From Actinomycetota bacterium (GTDB taxonomy: Bacteria > Actinomycetota > Acidimicrobiia > IMCC26256 > BP-133): a stretch of DNA of 10,920 nucleotides. Position numbers and translations under genes: made by a program. Shown in pieces: positions 1 to 6,122 of this stretch. Where the stretch lies: positions 1 to 10,920 of the forward strand of contig JAUZEX010000740.1 of assembly GCA_030838815.1 (NCBI GenBank), in the 5' to 3' direction. Each line of letters opens with the position of its first letter. Position 1 is the stretch's first letter. The notes under the pieces were generated by a model. It did not search any database. It was not told where the DNA came from and was given only the letters and a program-made list of their open reading frames with translations.

Positions 1-511
1 CCTTGGCCTCGTCGGGCTTGAGCTCCCAGGTGTAGGCCAGGTTGGTGCCGAGGTCCTCGTTGATGACGACCCGGTCGGACAGCGAGTCCTCCAGGTCGAC
101 GACGGCCGGCAGCACCTCGTAGTCGACAATGACGGCGCCGGCCGCGTCCTTGGCCGCAGTGGCCGAGGACGCCACCACCACGGCGACGGCATCGCCCACG
201 TAGCGGGCCTTGTCAGGCGTGATCGGGAAGTGGGCCGGGCTCTTCATGTCCTCGACCACCGGCCAGGCACAGGGCATCGGCCCCGCCCAGTCGCCGGCGA
301 GGTCGGCGCCGGTGAAGACAGCTACGACGCCGGGCATGGCGGCGGCCGCCGCCGAGTCGACCGAGTTCACCCGGGCGTGGGCGTGGGGGCTGCGGACGAG
401 CGCGAGGTGCAGCGCGCCGGGCACGACTAGGTCGTCGACGTAGCGCGCCTCGCCGGACAGGATCGGGGCGTCCTCCCGGCGGGCGTAGCGGGTGCCCATG
501 ACGGCGGTCAT
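1..511 (-). CDS. coxL: Molybdenum hydroxylase large subunit, CoxL/xanthine dehydrogenase family (N-terminal part, runs off the left edge)
   Basis: This is the first 170 codons of the large, molybdopterin-binding subunit of a CO dehydrogenase/xanthine oxidase-type hydroxylase. The N-terminus reads MTAVMGTRYARREDAPILSG and continues with ARYVDDL, LVRSPHAHARV, PGVVAVFTGADL and ARYVGDAVAVVVA. These are the standard blocks of the a/b-hammerhead domain that precedes the Mo-cofactor domain. The active-site loop that separates true CO dehydrogenase from other aldehyde or purine hydroxylases lies outside the window, so the substrate cannot be named. Its ATG overlaps the coxS stop in an ATGA, so the two are almost certainly co-translated and form one enzyme complex in the cytoplasm. 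A second in-frame Met (codon 5, at 499) is an alternative start. The family is certain; the name coxL is a family label only. Confidence 0.9.
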   Translation of the reverse strand, partial: MTAVMGTRYARREDAPILSGEARYVDDLVVPGALHLALVRSPHAHARVNSVDSAAAAAMPGVVAVFTGADLAGDWAGPMPCAWPVVEDMKSPAHFPITPDKARYVGDAVAVVVASSATAAKDAAGAVIVDYEVLPAVVDLEDSLSDRVVINEDLGTNLAYTWELKPDEAK

Positions 512-978
512 GAGGCGCCACCCCCGGTTCCGGCGGCGGCGAGCACCGCCTTGACGATGTTGTGGTAGCCGGTGCAGCGGCACAGGTTCCCCTCGAGGCC
601 CTCCCGCACGTCGGCCTCGGACGGGTTCGGCTGCTCCTCGAGCAGCGACACCACCGCCATGACCATCCCGGCCGTGCAATAGCCGCACTGGAGGCCGTGG
701 TTGTCGTGGAAGGCCTGCTGGACCTTGTGGAACTCGCCGTCCGTGGCCAGCCCCTCGATGGTGGTGATGTCGGCCCCGTCGGCCTGCACGGCGAACATCG
801 TGCAGCTCTTCACCGACTCGCCGTCGAGGAGCACGGTGCAGGCCCCGCAGGAGGTCGTGTCACAGCCGACCTTGGTGCCGGTCAGGCCCAGCACCTCCCG
901 CAGGTAGAACACGAGTAGCAACCGGGGCTCGACGTCGTTGTCCTGCGTCGAGCCGTTCACGGTCATGGATACCCGCAC
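508..978 (-). CDS. coxS: Molybdenum hydroxylase small iron-sulfur subunit, CoxS family
   Basis: This is the [2Fe-2S] electron-transfer subunit of a CoxSL-type hydroxylase, with about 156 residues, normal for the family. With the GTG at 978 as residue 1, the plant-ferredoxin-like cluster uses Cys39, 44, 47 and 59 (motif GCDTTSCGAC, then SC). The C-terminal helical cluster uses Cys98, 101, 133 and 135 (QCGYCTAGM and LCRCTGY). All eight ligands are present. The frame stays open upstream to an ATG at 1113, but that stretch does not resemble the family and crosses strong hairpins. GTG 978 has a G-rich ribosome site a few bases before it and gives the usual MRVSMTVNG-like beginning. ATG 966 is the other candidate. 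The electrons normally pass to an FAD subunit (CoxM), which is not next to this gene upstream. Confidence 0.92.
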   Translation of the reverse strand: MRVSMTVNGSTQDNDVEPRLLLVFYLREVLGLTGTKVGCDTTSCGACTVLLDGESVKSCTMFAVQADGADITTIEGLATDGEFHKVQQAFHDNHGLQCGYCTAGMVMAVVSLLEEQPNPSEADVREGLEGNLCRCTGYHNIVKAVLAAAGTGGGAS

Positions 979-1040
979 TGGCACCACCCCCCGGAGGTCA
1001 GTCCGTCGGTCGGTCGGCGAAAGGGCCCCATCATGCCGCA

Positions 1041-1076
1041 CTTGGGGGGCTCCGCCCCCCAAGGACCCCCCGAAGT
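1041..1076 (-). promoter_or_regulatory. Pair of mutually exclusive GC hairpins in the coxS leader
   Basis: Positions 1041-1063 form a perfect 10-bp stem (CTTGGGGGGC with GCCCCCCAAG) around a 3-base loop. Read on the minus strand, an upstream segment at 1076-1066 (ACTTCGGGGGG) can also pair with the same C-rich arm (CCCCCCAAGT) with one bulged C. The two structures therefore compete for one arm. They lie about 60 to 100 bases before the coxS start. They could be a transcript-end hairpin of the gene upstream, a dispersed GC palindrome, or an attenuator-like switch. The sequence shows the pairings; any function is inferred. Confidence 0.35.
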
Positions 1077-1172
1077 CAAAATCCCGCCGAAATATTCGTC
1101 CCAAGCGCGTCATTCATGCCCGCTTGCACCGTTGTTCAGGTTGGAAGCCCGTTCCCCCCAGCGGCCCTCCCA

Positions 1173-1204
1173 GCCCCCCGGCCCCTCACCCAGGGCCGGG
1201 GGGC
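1173..1204 (-). terminator. Probable terminator hairpin after the SCP2 gene
   Basis: A perfect 12-bp inverted repeat (GCCCCCCGGCCC and GGGCCGGGGGGC) encloses an 8-base loop, 47 bases downstream of the SCP2-like gene stop on the minus strand. No U-tract follows, which is common for intrinsic terminators in very GC-rich actinobacteria. It would separate the SCP2 transcript from coxS. The hairpin is certain; its use as a terminator is likely. Confidence 0.55.
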
Positions 1205-1231
1205 GCCCCTTTGCCAGGACACCTCTCCTAC

Positions 1232-1256
1232 GACCTCTCAGTAGGACCTCTCAGTA
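1232..1256. repeat. 13-bp tandem duplication covering a stop codon
   Basis: GACCTCTCAGTA occurs at 1232-1243 and again at 1245-1256, a 13-bp period. On the minus strand the unit is TACTGAGAGGTCC, so the last Tyr codon and TGA stop of the SCP2-like gene are duplicated directly downstream. A third, degenerate copy (TAGGAGAGGTGTCC) follows. This looks like a slippage duplication. Confidence 0.75.
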
Positions 1257-1634
1257 CGTCGTGGCCACCCGCACGGCGGCGAAGACGTCGGCCAGGGCCG
1301 TGAGCGCCTTGCCCTCCCGGGCCAGGTGCCCGATGTCGCCCCGCAGCTTCAGGCGGCCGGCCTCGAGGGCCTGCTGGGCGTTGAGCTCGCCCCGGCTGAG
1401 GGCGGCCGCCACTTCCCGGGTCTGGACCAGGGTGAGGTCGGCCCGCTCCGCTTCCCCGGGATTGATCCGGAGGCGGCCCCCGTCGACCACCAGGTGGTAG
1501 CGGACGTCGCCGCCGCCGCCGTCGTCGTCGGTCACGATCTGCTGGATCGTCAGCCGGACGCCGCCCGGCACCGCCGCCTCCCCGGCCGCGGCGTCGAGGG
1601 CGGCAATCCACTCCGGGCTGAGGAAACGGACCAT
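1251..1634 (-). CDS. SCP2 (sterol carrier protein 2) domain protein
   Basis: A 127-residue single-domain protein resembling the SCP2 sterol-transfer fold. It starts MVRFLSPEWIAALDAAA, has a central strand VRYHLVVDGGRLRI, then a segment (ADLTLVQTREVAAALSRGEL) and a helix-turn (EAGRLKLRGDIGHLARE) typical of actinobacterial small SCP2-like proteins. The family binds hydrophobic ligands such as lipids or acyl-CoA in a tunnel; the ligand here is unknown. There is no signal peptide, so it is cytoplasmic. No ribosome-binding site is seen, but a TAGCCT -10-like box sits 9 bases before the ATG, so the mRNA may be leaderless or nearly so. It diverges from the lipoprotein gene across 74 bp and is followed by a strong hairpin. 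Confidence 0.8.
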   Translation of the reverse strand: MVRFLSPEWIAALDAAAGEAAVPGGVRLTIQQIVTDDDGGGGDVRYHLVVDGGRLRINPGEAERADLTLVQTREVAAALSRGELNAQQALEAGRLKLRGDIGHLAREGKALTALADVFAAVRVATTY

Positions 1635-1643
1635 CCTGGCCGC

Positions 1644-1649
1644 AGGCTA
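1644..1649 (-). promoter_or_regulatory. Possible -10 box of the SCP2-like gene
   Basis: TAGCCT on the minus strand fits TANNNT and ends 9 bases before the ATG at 1634, which would give a leader of about two bases. No convincing -35 box is visible. The box is weak in isolation, but its position mirrors the divergent lipoprotein promoter. Confidence 0.3.
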
Positions 1650-1694
1650 CCGGTGCCCCCGGCCCGTTGACCGACGCCACCGCCGCCCACTGGC

Positions 1695-1700
1695 TACTGT
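1695..1700 (+). promoter_or_regulatory. Probable -10 box giving a leaderless lipoprotein transcript
   Basis: TACTGT matches the actinobacterial -10 pattern TANNNT and ends 8 bases before the ATG at 1709. Transcription would therefore start at or just before the start codon. A TTGACC lies upstream (1667-1672), but the 22-base spacing is too long for a classical pair. The absence of a ribosome-binding site supports a leaderless mRNA. Confidence 0.45.
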
Positions 1701-1708
1701 GCGCGACC

Positions 1709-2356
1709 ATGACCGCCATCCCCCTGCGCCGGGCCGCCCTCGTCGTGCTGTCCGTCGTGGTGCTCACCGCTGCCGGCTGTTCCAAAGGCAAGAAGGACGC
1801 GACCACCACGACCACGTTGGCGCCGACCACGGCCCCGACCGAGTCGACGACGACGACCGTGCCGATGACCAAGGAGTCGATCGTCCTCGCCCCCGACGGG
1901 CTCGGAGCCGGCCTTCCCTTCGGGACGAATTCCGCCAGCACGATCAAGCTGCTGATGCAGGCCCTCGGGCAGCCGGAGAAGAACACGCCCCTGCCGGCCG
2001 GCCAGGCCTGCGGTGCGACCCGCCGGCTCACCTGGGCCAACTTCCAGGCCCTCGTCAACGAGGTCGTGTCGAGCTCAGGGGCGGGTCGGCCGGGCTTCGC
2101 CGGCTGGTTCCTGGGGCCGGCGGGGCCCAACGCTTTGCCGTTCAAGACGGAGAAGGGCATCACCGTCGGCTCGACCGTCGCCGCCCTCAAGGCCGCCTAC
2201 GGCGCCGACGTGGCCGTGCAGCGGGGCGAGCAGGGGTACGGCTTCACGATCACGCTCCTCCCGAAGGGGATCAACATGCTCGGCCAGGTCGACGGCCAGA
2301 CCGACGCCTCGAAGGTCCGGAACATCCAGGCCGGCAATTACTGCGGCCCGGCGTGA
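1709..2356 (+). CDS. Lipoprotein of unknown function
   Basis: A 215-residue secreted lipoprotein. Residues 1-24 form a signal peptide: MTAIPLRR, a hydrophobic stretch, then LTAAGC with the lipidated Cys at 24. A Lys-rich patch and a Thr/Pro linker (ATTTTTLAPTTAPTESTTTT) follow, as in many actinobacterial surface lipoproteins. The folded part begins near MTKESIVLAPDGLGAGLPFG. It includes a Gly-rich segment and the phrase KGITVGSTVAALKAAYG, a pattern seen in exported proteins of unknown role. Two Cys (in QACGATRR and the C-terminal NYCGPA) could form a disulfide. The ATG at 1667 is in frame, but it would put 14 non-signal residues before the signal peptide. The stop overlaps the next gene's GTG. 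I do not recognise a specific family. Confidence 0.85.
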   Translation: MTAIPLRRAALVVLSVVVLTAAGCSKGKKDATTTTTLAPTTAPTESTTTTVPMTKESIVLAPDGLGAGLPFGTNSASTIKLLMQALGQPEKNTPLPAGQACGATRRLTWANFQALVNEVVSSSGAGRPGFAGWFLGPAGPNALPFKTEKGITVGSTVAALKAAYGADVAVQRGEQGYGFTITLLPKGINMLGQVDGQTDASKVRNIQAGNYCGPA

Positions 2357-3414
2357 GGTTGCGCGCCGGCGTCCCGCCCAGCCTGTCGGCGGTGGCCCCG
2401 GCCGTGGAGGCCCGTATCGATGCGCTCCTCGAGGCCGAGGCCGCCCGGTGGGGCCTCGTCGACCCCGCCCTCCTGCCTCCGCTGGAGGCGCTGCGCCGGT
2501 TCATCCTCGACGGCGGGAAGCGGCTCCGGCCCGCCTTCTGCCACTGGGCGTTCGTCGGCGCCGGGGGCGACCCGGCCGGTCGGCCGGTGGTCGATGCCGG
2601 CGCCGCCCTCGAGCTGCTCCACGCCTTCGCCCTCCTCCACGACGATGTGATGGACGGGTCGCGGCTGCGCCGGGGCCGCACGACCGTCCACGTCGACTTC
2701 GCCGCCCGTCACGGCGCCGCCGGCTGGCGGGGTGAAGCCCGCCGCTTCGGCGAGGGCGTGGCCATCCTGGTCGGCGACCTGGCCTTCGTCTACGCCGACC
2801 TGCTGATGTTCGGTGCGCCGCCGGCCGCGACGGGAGTCTTCAACGAGCTCCGGGTCGAGCTCAACATCGGCCAGGCCCTCGATCTCATCGGCACCGCCGA
2901 AGCCCGGCGGGACCAGCCGATGGCGCGCCGGATCGCCTGCTACAAGTCGGGGAAGTACACGGTCGAGCGGCCGCTCCACCTCGGGGCGGCCCTCGCCGGC
3001 CGGCTCGACGAGCTGGCCGAGCCGCTGTCGGCGTACGGCCTGCCCCTCGGCGAGGCGTTCCAGATGCGCGACGACATCCTGGGCACCTTCGGCGACCCGG
3101 CGGTGACCGGCAAGCCCGTCGGCGAGGACCTCCGGGAGGGCAAGCCCACGCCCCTGCTGGCGATCGCCACCGCCCGGGCCGGCGCGGCCGGGCGGTCGCT
3201 CCTCGACCGCGTCGGCTCCCCCGACCTCGGCGACGCCGAAGTGGCGGCCATCCAGACCCTGCTGGTCGAGACGGGCGCCCGGGAGGAGACCGAGCACCTC
3301 GTCGACCAGCTGGCCGCCGAGGCCGTCGCCGCCCTCGACAAGGCCCCGCTCACCGCCGACGCCCACGCCGCCCTGACGGAGCTGGCCGTCTTCGTCGCCC
3401 ACCGCGACCGTTAA
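2353..3414 (+). CDS. Polyprenyl diphosphate synthase, probably geranylgeranyl diphosphate synthase
   Basis: A trans-isoprenyl diphosphate synthase of 353 residues that condenses isopentenyl diphosphate onto an allylic diphosphate in the cytoplasm. Motifs in order are GGKRLRP (54-60), the first Asp-rich motif HDDVMD (Asp97, 98 and 101), KSGKYTVERPL (198-208) and the second Asp-rich region FQMRDDILG (Asp240 and 241). The last Asp of the second motif is replaced by Gly, as I recall for actinobacterial members. Phe92, five residues before the first motif, together with a first motif lacking a two-residue insertion, is the pattern of archaeal-type GGPP synthases. The GGPP product is therefore inferred. 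The GTG start overlaps the lipoprotein stop (GTGA), suggesting translational coupling. The products could feed carotenoids, menaquinone or other terpenoids. The stop overlaps the convergent cobA/hemD stop. Confidence 0.93.
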   Translation: MRLRAGVPPSLSAVAPAVEARIDALLEAEAARWGLVDPALLPPLEALRRFILDGGKRLRPAFCHWAFVGAGGDPAGRPVVDAGAALELLHAFALLHDDVMDGSRLRRGRTTVHVDFAARHGAAGWRGEARRFGEGVAILVGDLAFVYADLLMFGAPPAATGVFNELRVELNIGQALDLIGTAEARRDQPMARRIACYKSGKYTVERPLHLGAALAGRLDELAEPLSAYGLPLGEAFQMRDDILGTFGDPAVTGKPVGEDLREGKPTPLLAIATARAGAAGRSLLDRVGSPDLGDAEVAAIQTLLVETGAREETEHLVDQLAAEAVAALDKAPLTADAHAALTELAVFVAHRDR

Positions 3415-4904
3415 GCCGGCGTAGACCCGCCCCGCCCGAGGGTCCGGACGAGGGCGGTCACGAGCCCGTCGATGGTGTGTTCGGCGGCGACGACGTCGAC
3501 GCTCAGGCCGGCGGCCCGGGCGGTGTCGGCCGTGATCGGGCCGATGCAGGCCACCACCGGCGGGACGGGCAGGTCGCCGGCCACGGCCAGATAGTTGGTG
3601 ACCGTCGACGACGACGTGAAGGTCACGGCGGAGGCGGTGGCCGCCGCGCCCAGGGCCTCGGAGGACGGGCGGCCGACGATCGTCCGGTAGGCCTCGACCA
3701 CGTCGACGGTGAAGCCCCGCTCCGCCAGCCCGGCCGGCAGGGCGTCCCGGGCGACGGCCGCCCGGGGCAGGAGGACCCGGCCCGGCCCGGGCGGGAAGGC
3801 CTCGAGCAGCGACTCGGCCACGAACCGCTCGGGGACGAGGTCGGCCCGCACCCCGGCGCCGGCCAGGGCGTCGGCCGTACCGGGCCCGATGGCCGCCACC
3901 CGGCGGCCCCCCAACGCCCGGGTGTCGGAGCCGACCGCCCCCAGGGCGGCGAAGAAGCGGACGACGGCGTTGGCCGACGTGAACACGACCCAGTCGTACT
4001 TCCCCACCCTTGCGGCCGCCTCCCGGAGGGCGGCGCCGCCGTCGTCCGGTTCGCCGATCTCGATCACCGGTAGCTCCACCGTGGCCGCCCCCAGCTCCTG
4101 GAGCCGTTCGACGAGCCCCGAGGCCTGTTCCCGGGCCCGGGTGACGATGACGCGCCGCCCGAAGAGTGGCCGGGCCTCGTACCACGGCAGGTCGAGGGTC
4201 GCCACGGCCCCGACCAGCATCACGGCCGGCGACTCGATCGGCTCGCCGCCGAGGCGGCCCAACGTGGTCCGGACGGTGCGCTGCTCGGGGCGGGTCCCCC
4301 AGGTGACGGCGGCCACCGGCGTGTCGGCCGGGAGGCCACCGGCCATGAGGCGCCGGGCGATCTCCTCCCGCTTGGCCACCCCCATGAGGACGGCGATGGT
4401 GCCTCCCAGGCGGGCCACAGCCTCCCAGTCGACCGGGAGCCCGGCCTCCCCTTCCTGCCCGGTCACGATCGTGAACGACGACGCCAGTCCCCGGTGGGTG
4501 ACCGGCACACCGGCGTAGGCCGGGACGGCCACCGCCGAGGTGATGCCGGGGACGATCTCGAACGGCACGCCCGCCACCCGGAGGGCGGCGACTTCTTCGC
4601 CGCCCCGGGCGAAGACGAACGGGTCACCACCCTTCAGTCGCACGACCTCCTGCCCGGCCCTGCCCCGCTCGACGAGGAGGGCGTTGATCTCCGCCTGCGG
4701 GCGGCTGGCCCGGCCCGGGGCCTTGCCGACGCTGATGCGCTCGGCGCGGGCCGGCGCGAGGTCGAGCAGGCTCGTCACCGACAACCGGTCGTAGACGACG
4801 ACGTCGGCCCGGGCGAGCACCTCGGCGCCCCGGACGGTGATCAGGCCGGGGTCTCCGGGGCCGCCCCCGACCAGGTAGACGGTCACGGCGTGAGGATGAC
4901 ACAC
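3411..4904 (-). CDS. cobA/hemD: Fused uroporphyrinogen-III C-methyltransferase/uroporphyrinogen-III synthase
   Basis: A 497-residue fusion with two successive tetrapyrrole activities. Residues about 7-242 are the SAM-dependent uroporphyrinogen-III methyltransferase (CobA/SUMT): VYLVGGGPGDPGLITVRG, VVYDRL, VRLKGGDPFVFARGGEE, VPGITSA and VPVTHRG are all present. Residues about 245-490 are uroporphyrinogen-III synthase (HemD): GRRVIVTRAREQASGL, WVVFTSANAV, AIGPGTADAL and VTFTSSSTV. HemD cyclises hydroxymethylbilane to uroporphyrinogen III, and CobA methylates it to precorrin-2 for siroheme or cobalamin. This fusion is usual in actinobacteria, but the hemA, hemC and hemB partners often beside it are absent here. 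The start is GTG at 4904; GTG at 4886 begins exactly at the conserved block and is an alternative. Neither has a clear ribosome site. Confidence 0.95.
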   Translation of the reverse strand: MCHPHAVTVYLVGGGPGDPGLITVRGAEVLARADVVVYDRLSVTSLLDLAPARAERISVGKAPGRASRPQAEINALLVERGRAGQEVVRLKGGDPFVFARGGEEVAALRVAGVPFEIVPGITSAVAVPAYAGVPVTHRGLASSFTIVTGQEGEAGLPVDWEAVARLGGTIAVLMGVAKREEIARRLMAGGLPADTPVAAVTWGTRPEQRTVRTTLGRLGGEPIESPAVMLVGAVATLDLPWYEARPLFGRRVIVTRAREQASGLVERLQELGAATVELPVIEIGEPDDGGAALREAAARVGKYDWVVFTSANAVVRFFAALGAVGSDTRALGGRRVAAIGPGTADALAGAGVRADLVPERFVAESLLEAFPPGPGRVLLPRAAVARDALPAGLAERGFTVDVVEAYRTIVGRPSSEALGAAATASAVTFTSSSTVTNYLAVAGDLPVPPVVACIGPITADTARAAGLSVDVVAAEHTIDGLVTALVRTLGRGGSTPA

Positions 4905-4909
4905 CAGCT

Positions 4910-4915
4910 GGGTAT
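4910..4915 (+). promoter_or_regulatory. Possible stress-sigma -10 element before the YihY-like gene
   Basis: GGGTAT fits the -10 of actinobacterial SigB/SigF-type promoters (GTTT-N14-17-GGGTAT). It lies 32 bases before the GTG start, which suits a short leader carrying the ribosome site at 4937-4941. The expected GTTT is only GTGA at the right distance, so support is weak. Confidence 0.25.
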
Positions 4916-4936
4916 GTCCCCGCTACGACGACAGGC

Positions 4937-4941
4937 GGAGG
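4937..4941 (+). promoter_or_regulatory. Ribosome-binding site deciding the YihY-like start
   Basis: GGAGG stands six bases before the GTG at 4948. It fixes that GTG as the start and so supports the unusual N-terminal extension of the protein. Confidence 0.7.
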
Positions 4942-4947
4942 ACGGGC

Positions 4948-6048
4948 GTGGGGGCCAAGAAGGCGAAGCGGTCCAAGCAGAAGCGGGGTGTCGTCGAGGC
5001 GGTGCTCGTCCCGGTGGCCTCGACGGCGATCGTCACGACGGCGGCCATCCACTCGCTGACGGACCACCAGGACCACCACGCCACGGGGAACGGCCCGAAC
5101 GGGAAGGGCGATGGCCGGCCGGCCCCGCCCCGACCGATCTCCCCGCCGGAGCCGCCGACGCTCCTGGATCGGATCGCCACCCGACTGCCGTTCCTCAAGC
5201 CCGTGGCCGCCATGCAGCGGCGCTACGGCGAGGTCGGCGGCGACCAACTGGCCGCCGCCTTCACCCTCCAGGCCTTCCTCTCGATCTTCCCGCTGGTCCT
5301 CGTGGCCCTGGCCGTCCTCGGGTTCGTCGCCGCCGGATCCCACACCGACCTGGCCGGGCGGATGGTCTCGAACCTCGGCTTGAAAGGCGAGAGCGCCAAG
5401 ATGATGACGGACGCCGTCGCCGCGGCCGAAAGGAGCCGCAAGGCGGCATCGATCGTCGGGTTCCTGGGCCTGCTGTGGTCCGGCCTCGGCCTGGTCGGGG
5501 CGCTCCAGCACGCCTACAACGGCGTGTGGCAGGTCAACGAGCGGGGCATCAAGGACAAGCTCTTCGGGCTGTTCTGGCTGGGCGGTGCGGCCGTTCTGTT
5601 CGTCGGCGGGGCCGCCGCCACCACCGCCCTCCGCTGGCTGCCGGGATTCCTGGCCCCGATCGGCGTCCTCATCGCCTTCGCCGTGAGCTTCGGGCTGTGG
5701 CTGTGGACATCGCGGGTGCTCCCCAACCGCACCGTGGCCTGGCGGCGTCTCATCCCCGGCGCCCTCTTCGGCGCCGTCGGGCTCGAGATTCTCAAGGCCG
5801 TCGGCGCCTACTACGTGCCCAAGGCCGTCGCCTCGTCGTCCCAGCTCTACGGCTCGCTCGGCATCATCTTCGCCCTCCTGGCCTGGCTGCTGCTGTTCGG
5901 GCGGCTGGTGGTCTACTCCGCCGTCCTCAATGTCACCCGCTACGAGGAGCACGAGGGGACGGTGCGGGCCGTCGTCGACGCACCGGCGGTGCCGGGCGTC
6001 CGCCCGGTGGCCAGTCGGTCCGGCCGCCTGGTCACCGCCGACAGCTAA
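4948..6048 (+). CDS. YihY/BrkB (UPF0761) family inner-membrane protein with an N-terminal extension
   Basis: A 366-residue polytopic membrane protein. The YihY core starts near residue 90 with QRRYGEVGGDQLAAAFTLQAFLSIFPL, a signature of the family, and contains about six hydrophobic segments. Later blocks are LWSGLGLVGALQHAYNGVWQV, RVLPNRTVAWRRLIPGAL and SSQLYGSLGIIFALLAWLLL. The function of the family is not settled; BrkB and ribonuclease BN names are historical. Ahead of the core is an extension: a basic start (GAKKAKRSKQKRG), a hydrophobic stretch (residues about 15-37) and a His- and Pro-rich linker (about 38-70). The GTG start has a good ribosome site. The gene diverges from cobA/hemD across 43 bp and precedes the ABC exporter by 74 bp, so the two plus-strand genes may be co-transcribed. 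Confidence 0.9.
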   Translation: MGAKKAKRSKQKRGVVEAVLVPVASTAIVTTAAIHSLTDHQDHHATGNGPNGKGDGRPAPPRPISPPEPPTLLDRIATRLPFLKPVAAMQRRYGEVGGDQLAAAFTLQAFLSIFPLVLVALAVLGFVAAGSHTDLAGRMVSNLGLKGESAKMMTDAVAAAERSRKAASIVGFLGLLWSGLGLVGALQHAYNGVWQVNERGIKDKLFGLFWLGGAAVLFVGGAAATTALRWLPGFLAPIGVLIAFAVSFGLWLWTSRVLPNRTVAWRRLIPGALFGAVGLEILKAVGAYYVPKAVASSSQLYGSLGIIFALLAWLLLFGRLVVYSAVLNVTRYEEHEGTVRAVVDAPAVPGVRPVASRSGRLVTADS

Positions 6049-6122
6049 GTAAGCCCGCTTTGTCCTCCCTGGGCCGGGGCGCAGGGGAATGGAGCTCTGC
6101 GGCGAAGCGTTGACCAACTGCT

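Noticed and set aside
1003..1018. Short TCGG tandem repeat
   Set aside because: Only three units of four bases; expected by chance in GC-rich DNA.
979..1113. N-terminal extension of CoxS to the ATG at 1113
   Set aside because: The added 45 residues have no similarity to the family and would be encoded across the strong hairpins. The conserved part begins at 978 or 966.
1699..2352. Open frame running through the lipoprotein gene into the prenyl synthase, suggesting a 571-residue fusion
   Set aside because: The upstream part is an Arg/Asp/Pro-rich shadow of the lipoprotein, which itself has a clear signal peptide. The synthase fold begins after GTG 2353.
6067..6086. CCCTG/CAGGG inverted repeat between the YihY-like and ABC genes as terminator
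   Set aside because: A five-pair stem with a 10-base loop and no U-tract is too weak to call.
2338..6117. Several very long antisense frames (minus 2338-4185 and 4624-6117, plus 4494-6113)
   Set aside because: They are products of extreme third-position GC bias that removes stops on the opposite strand. Their translations are Arg/Gly/Pro-rich and overlap well-identified genes.
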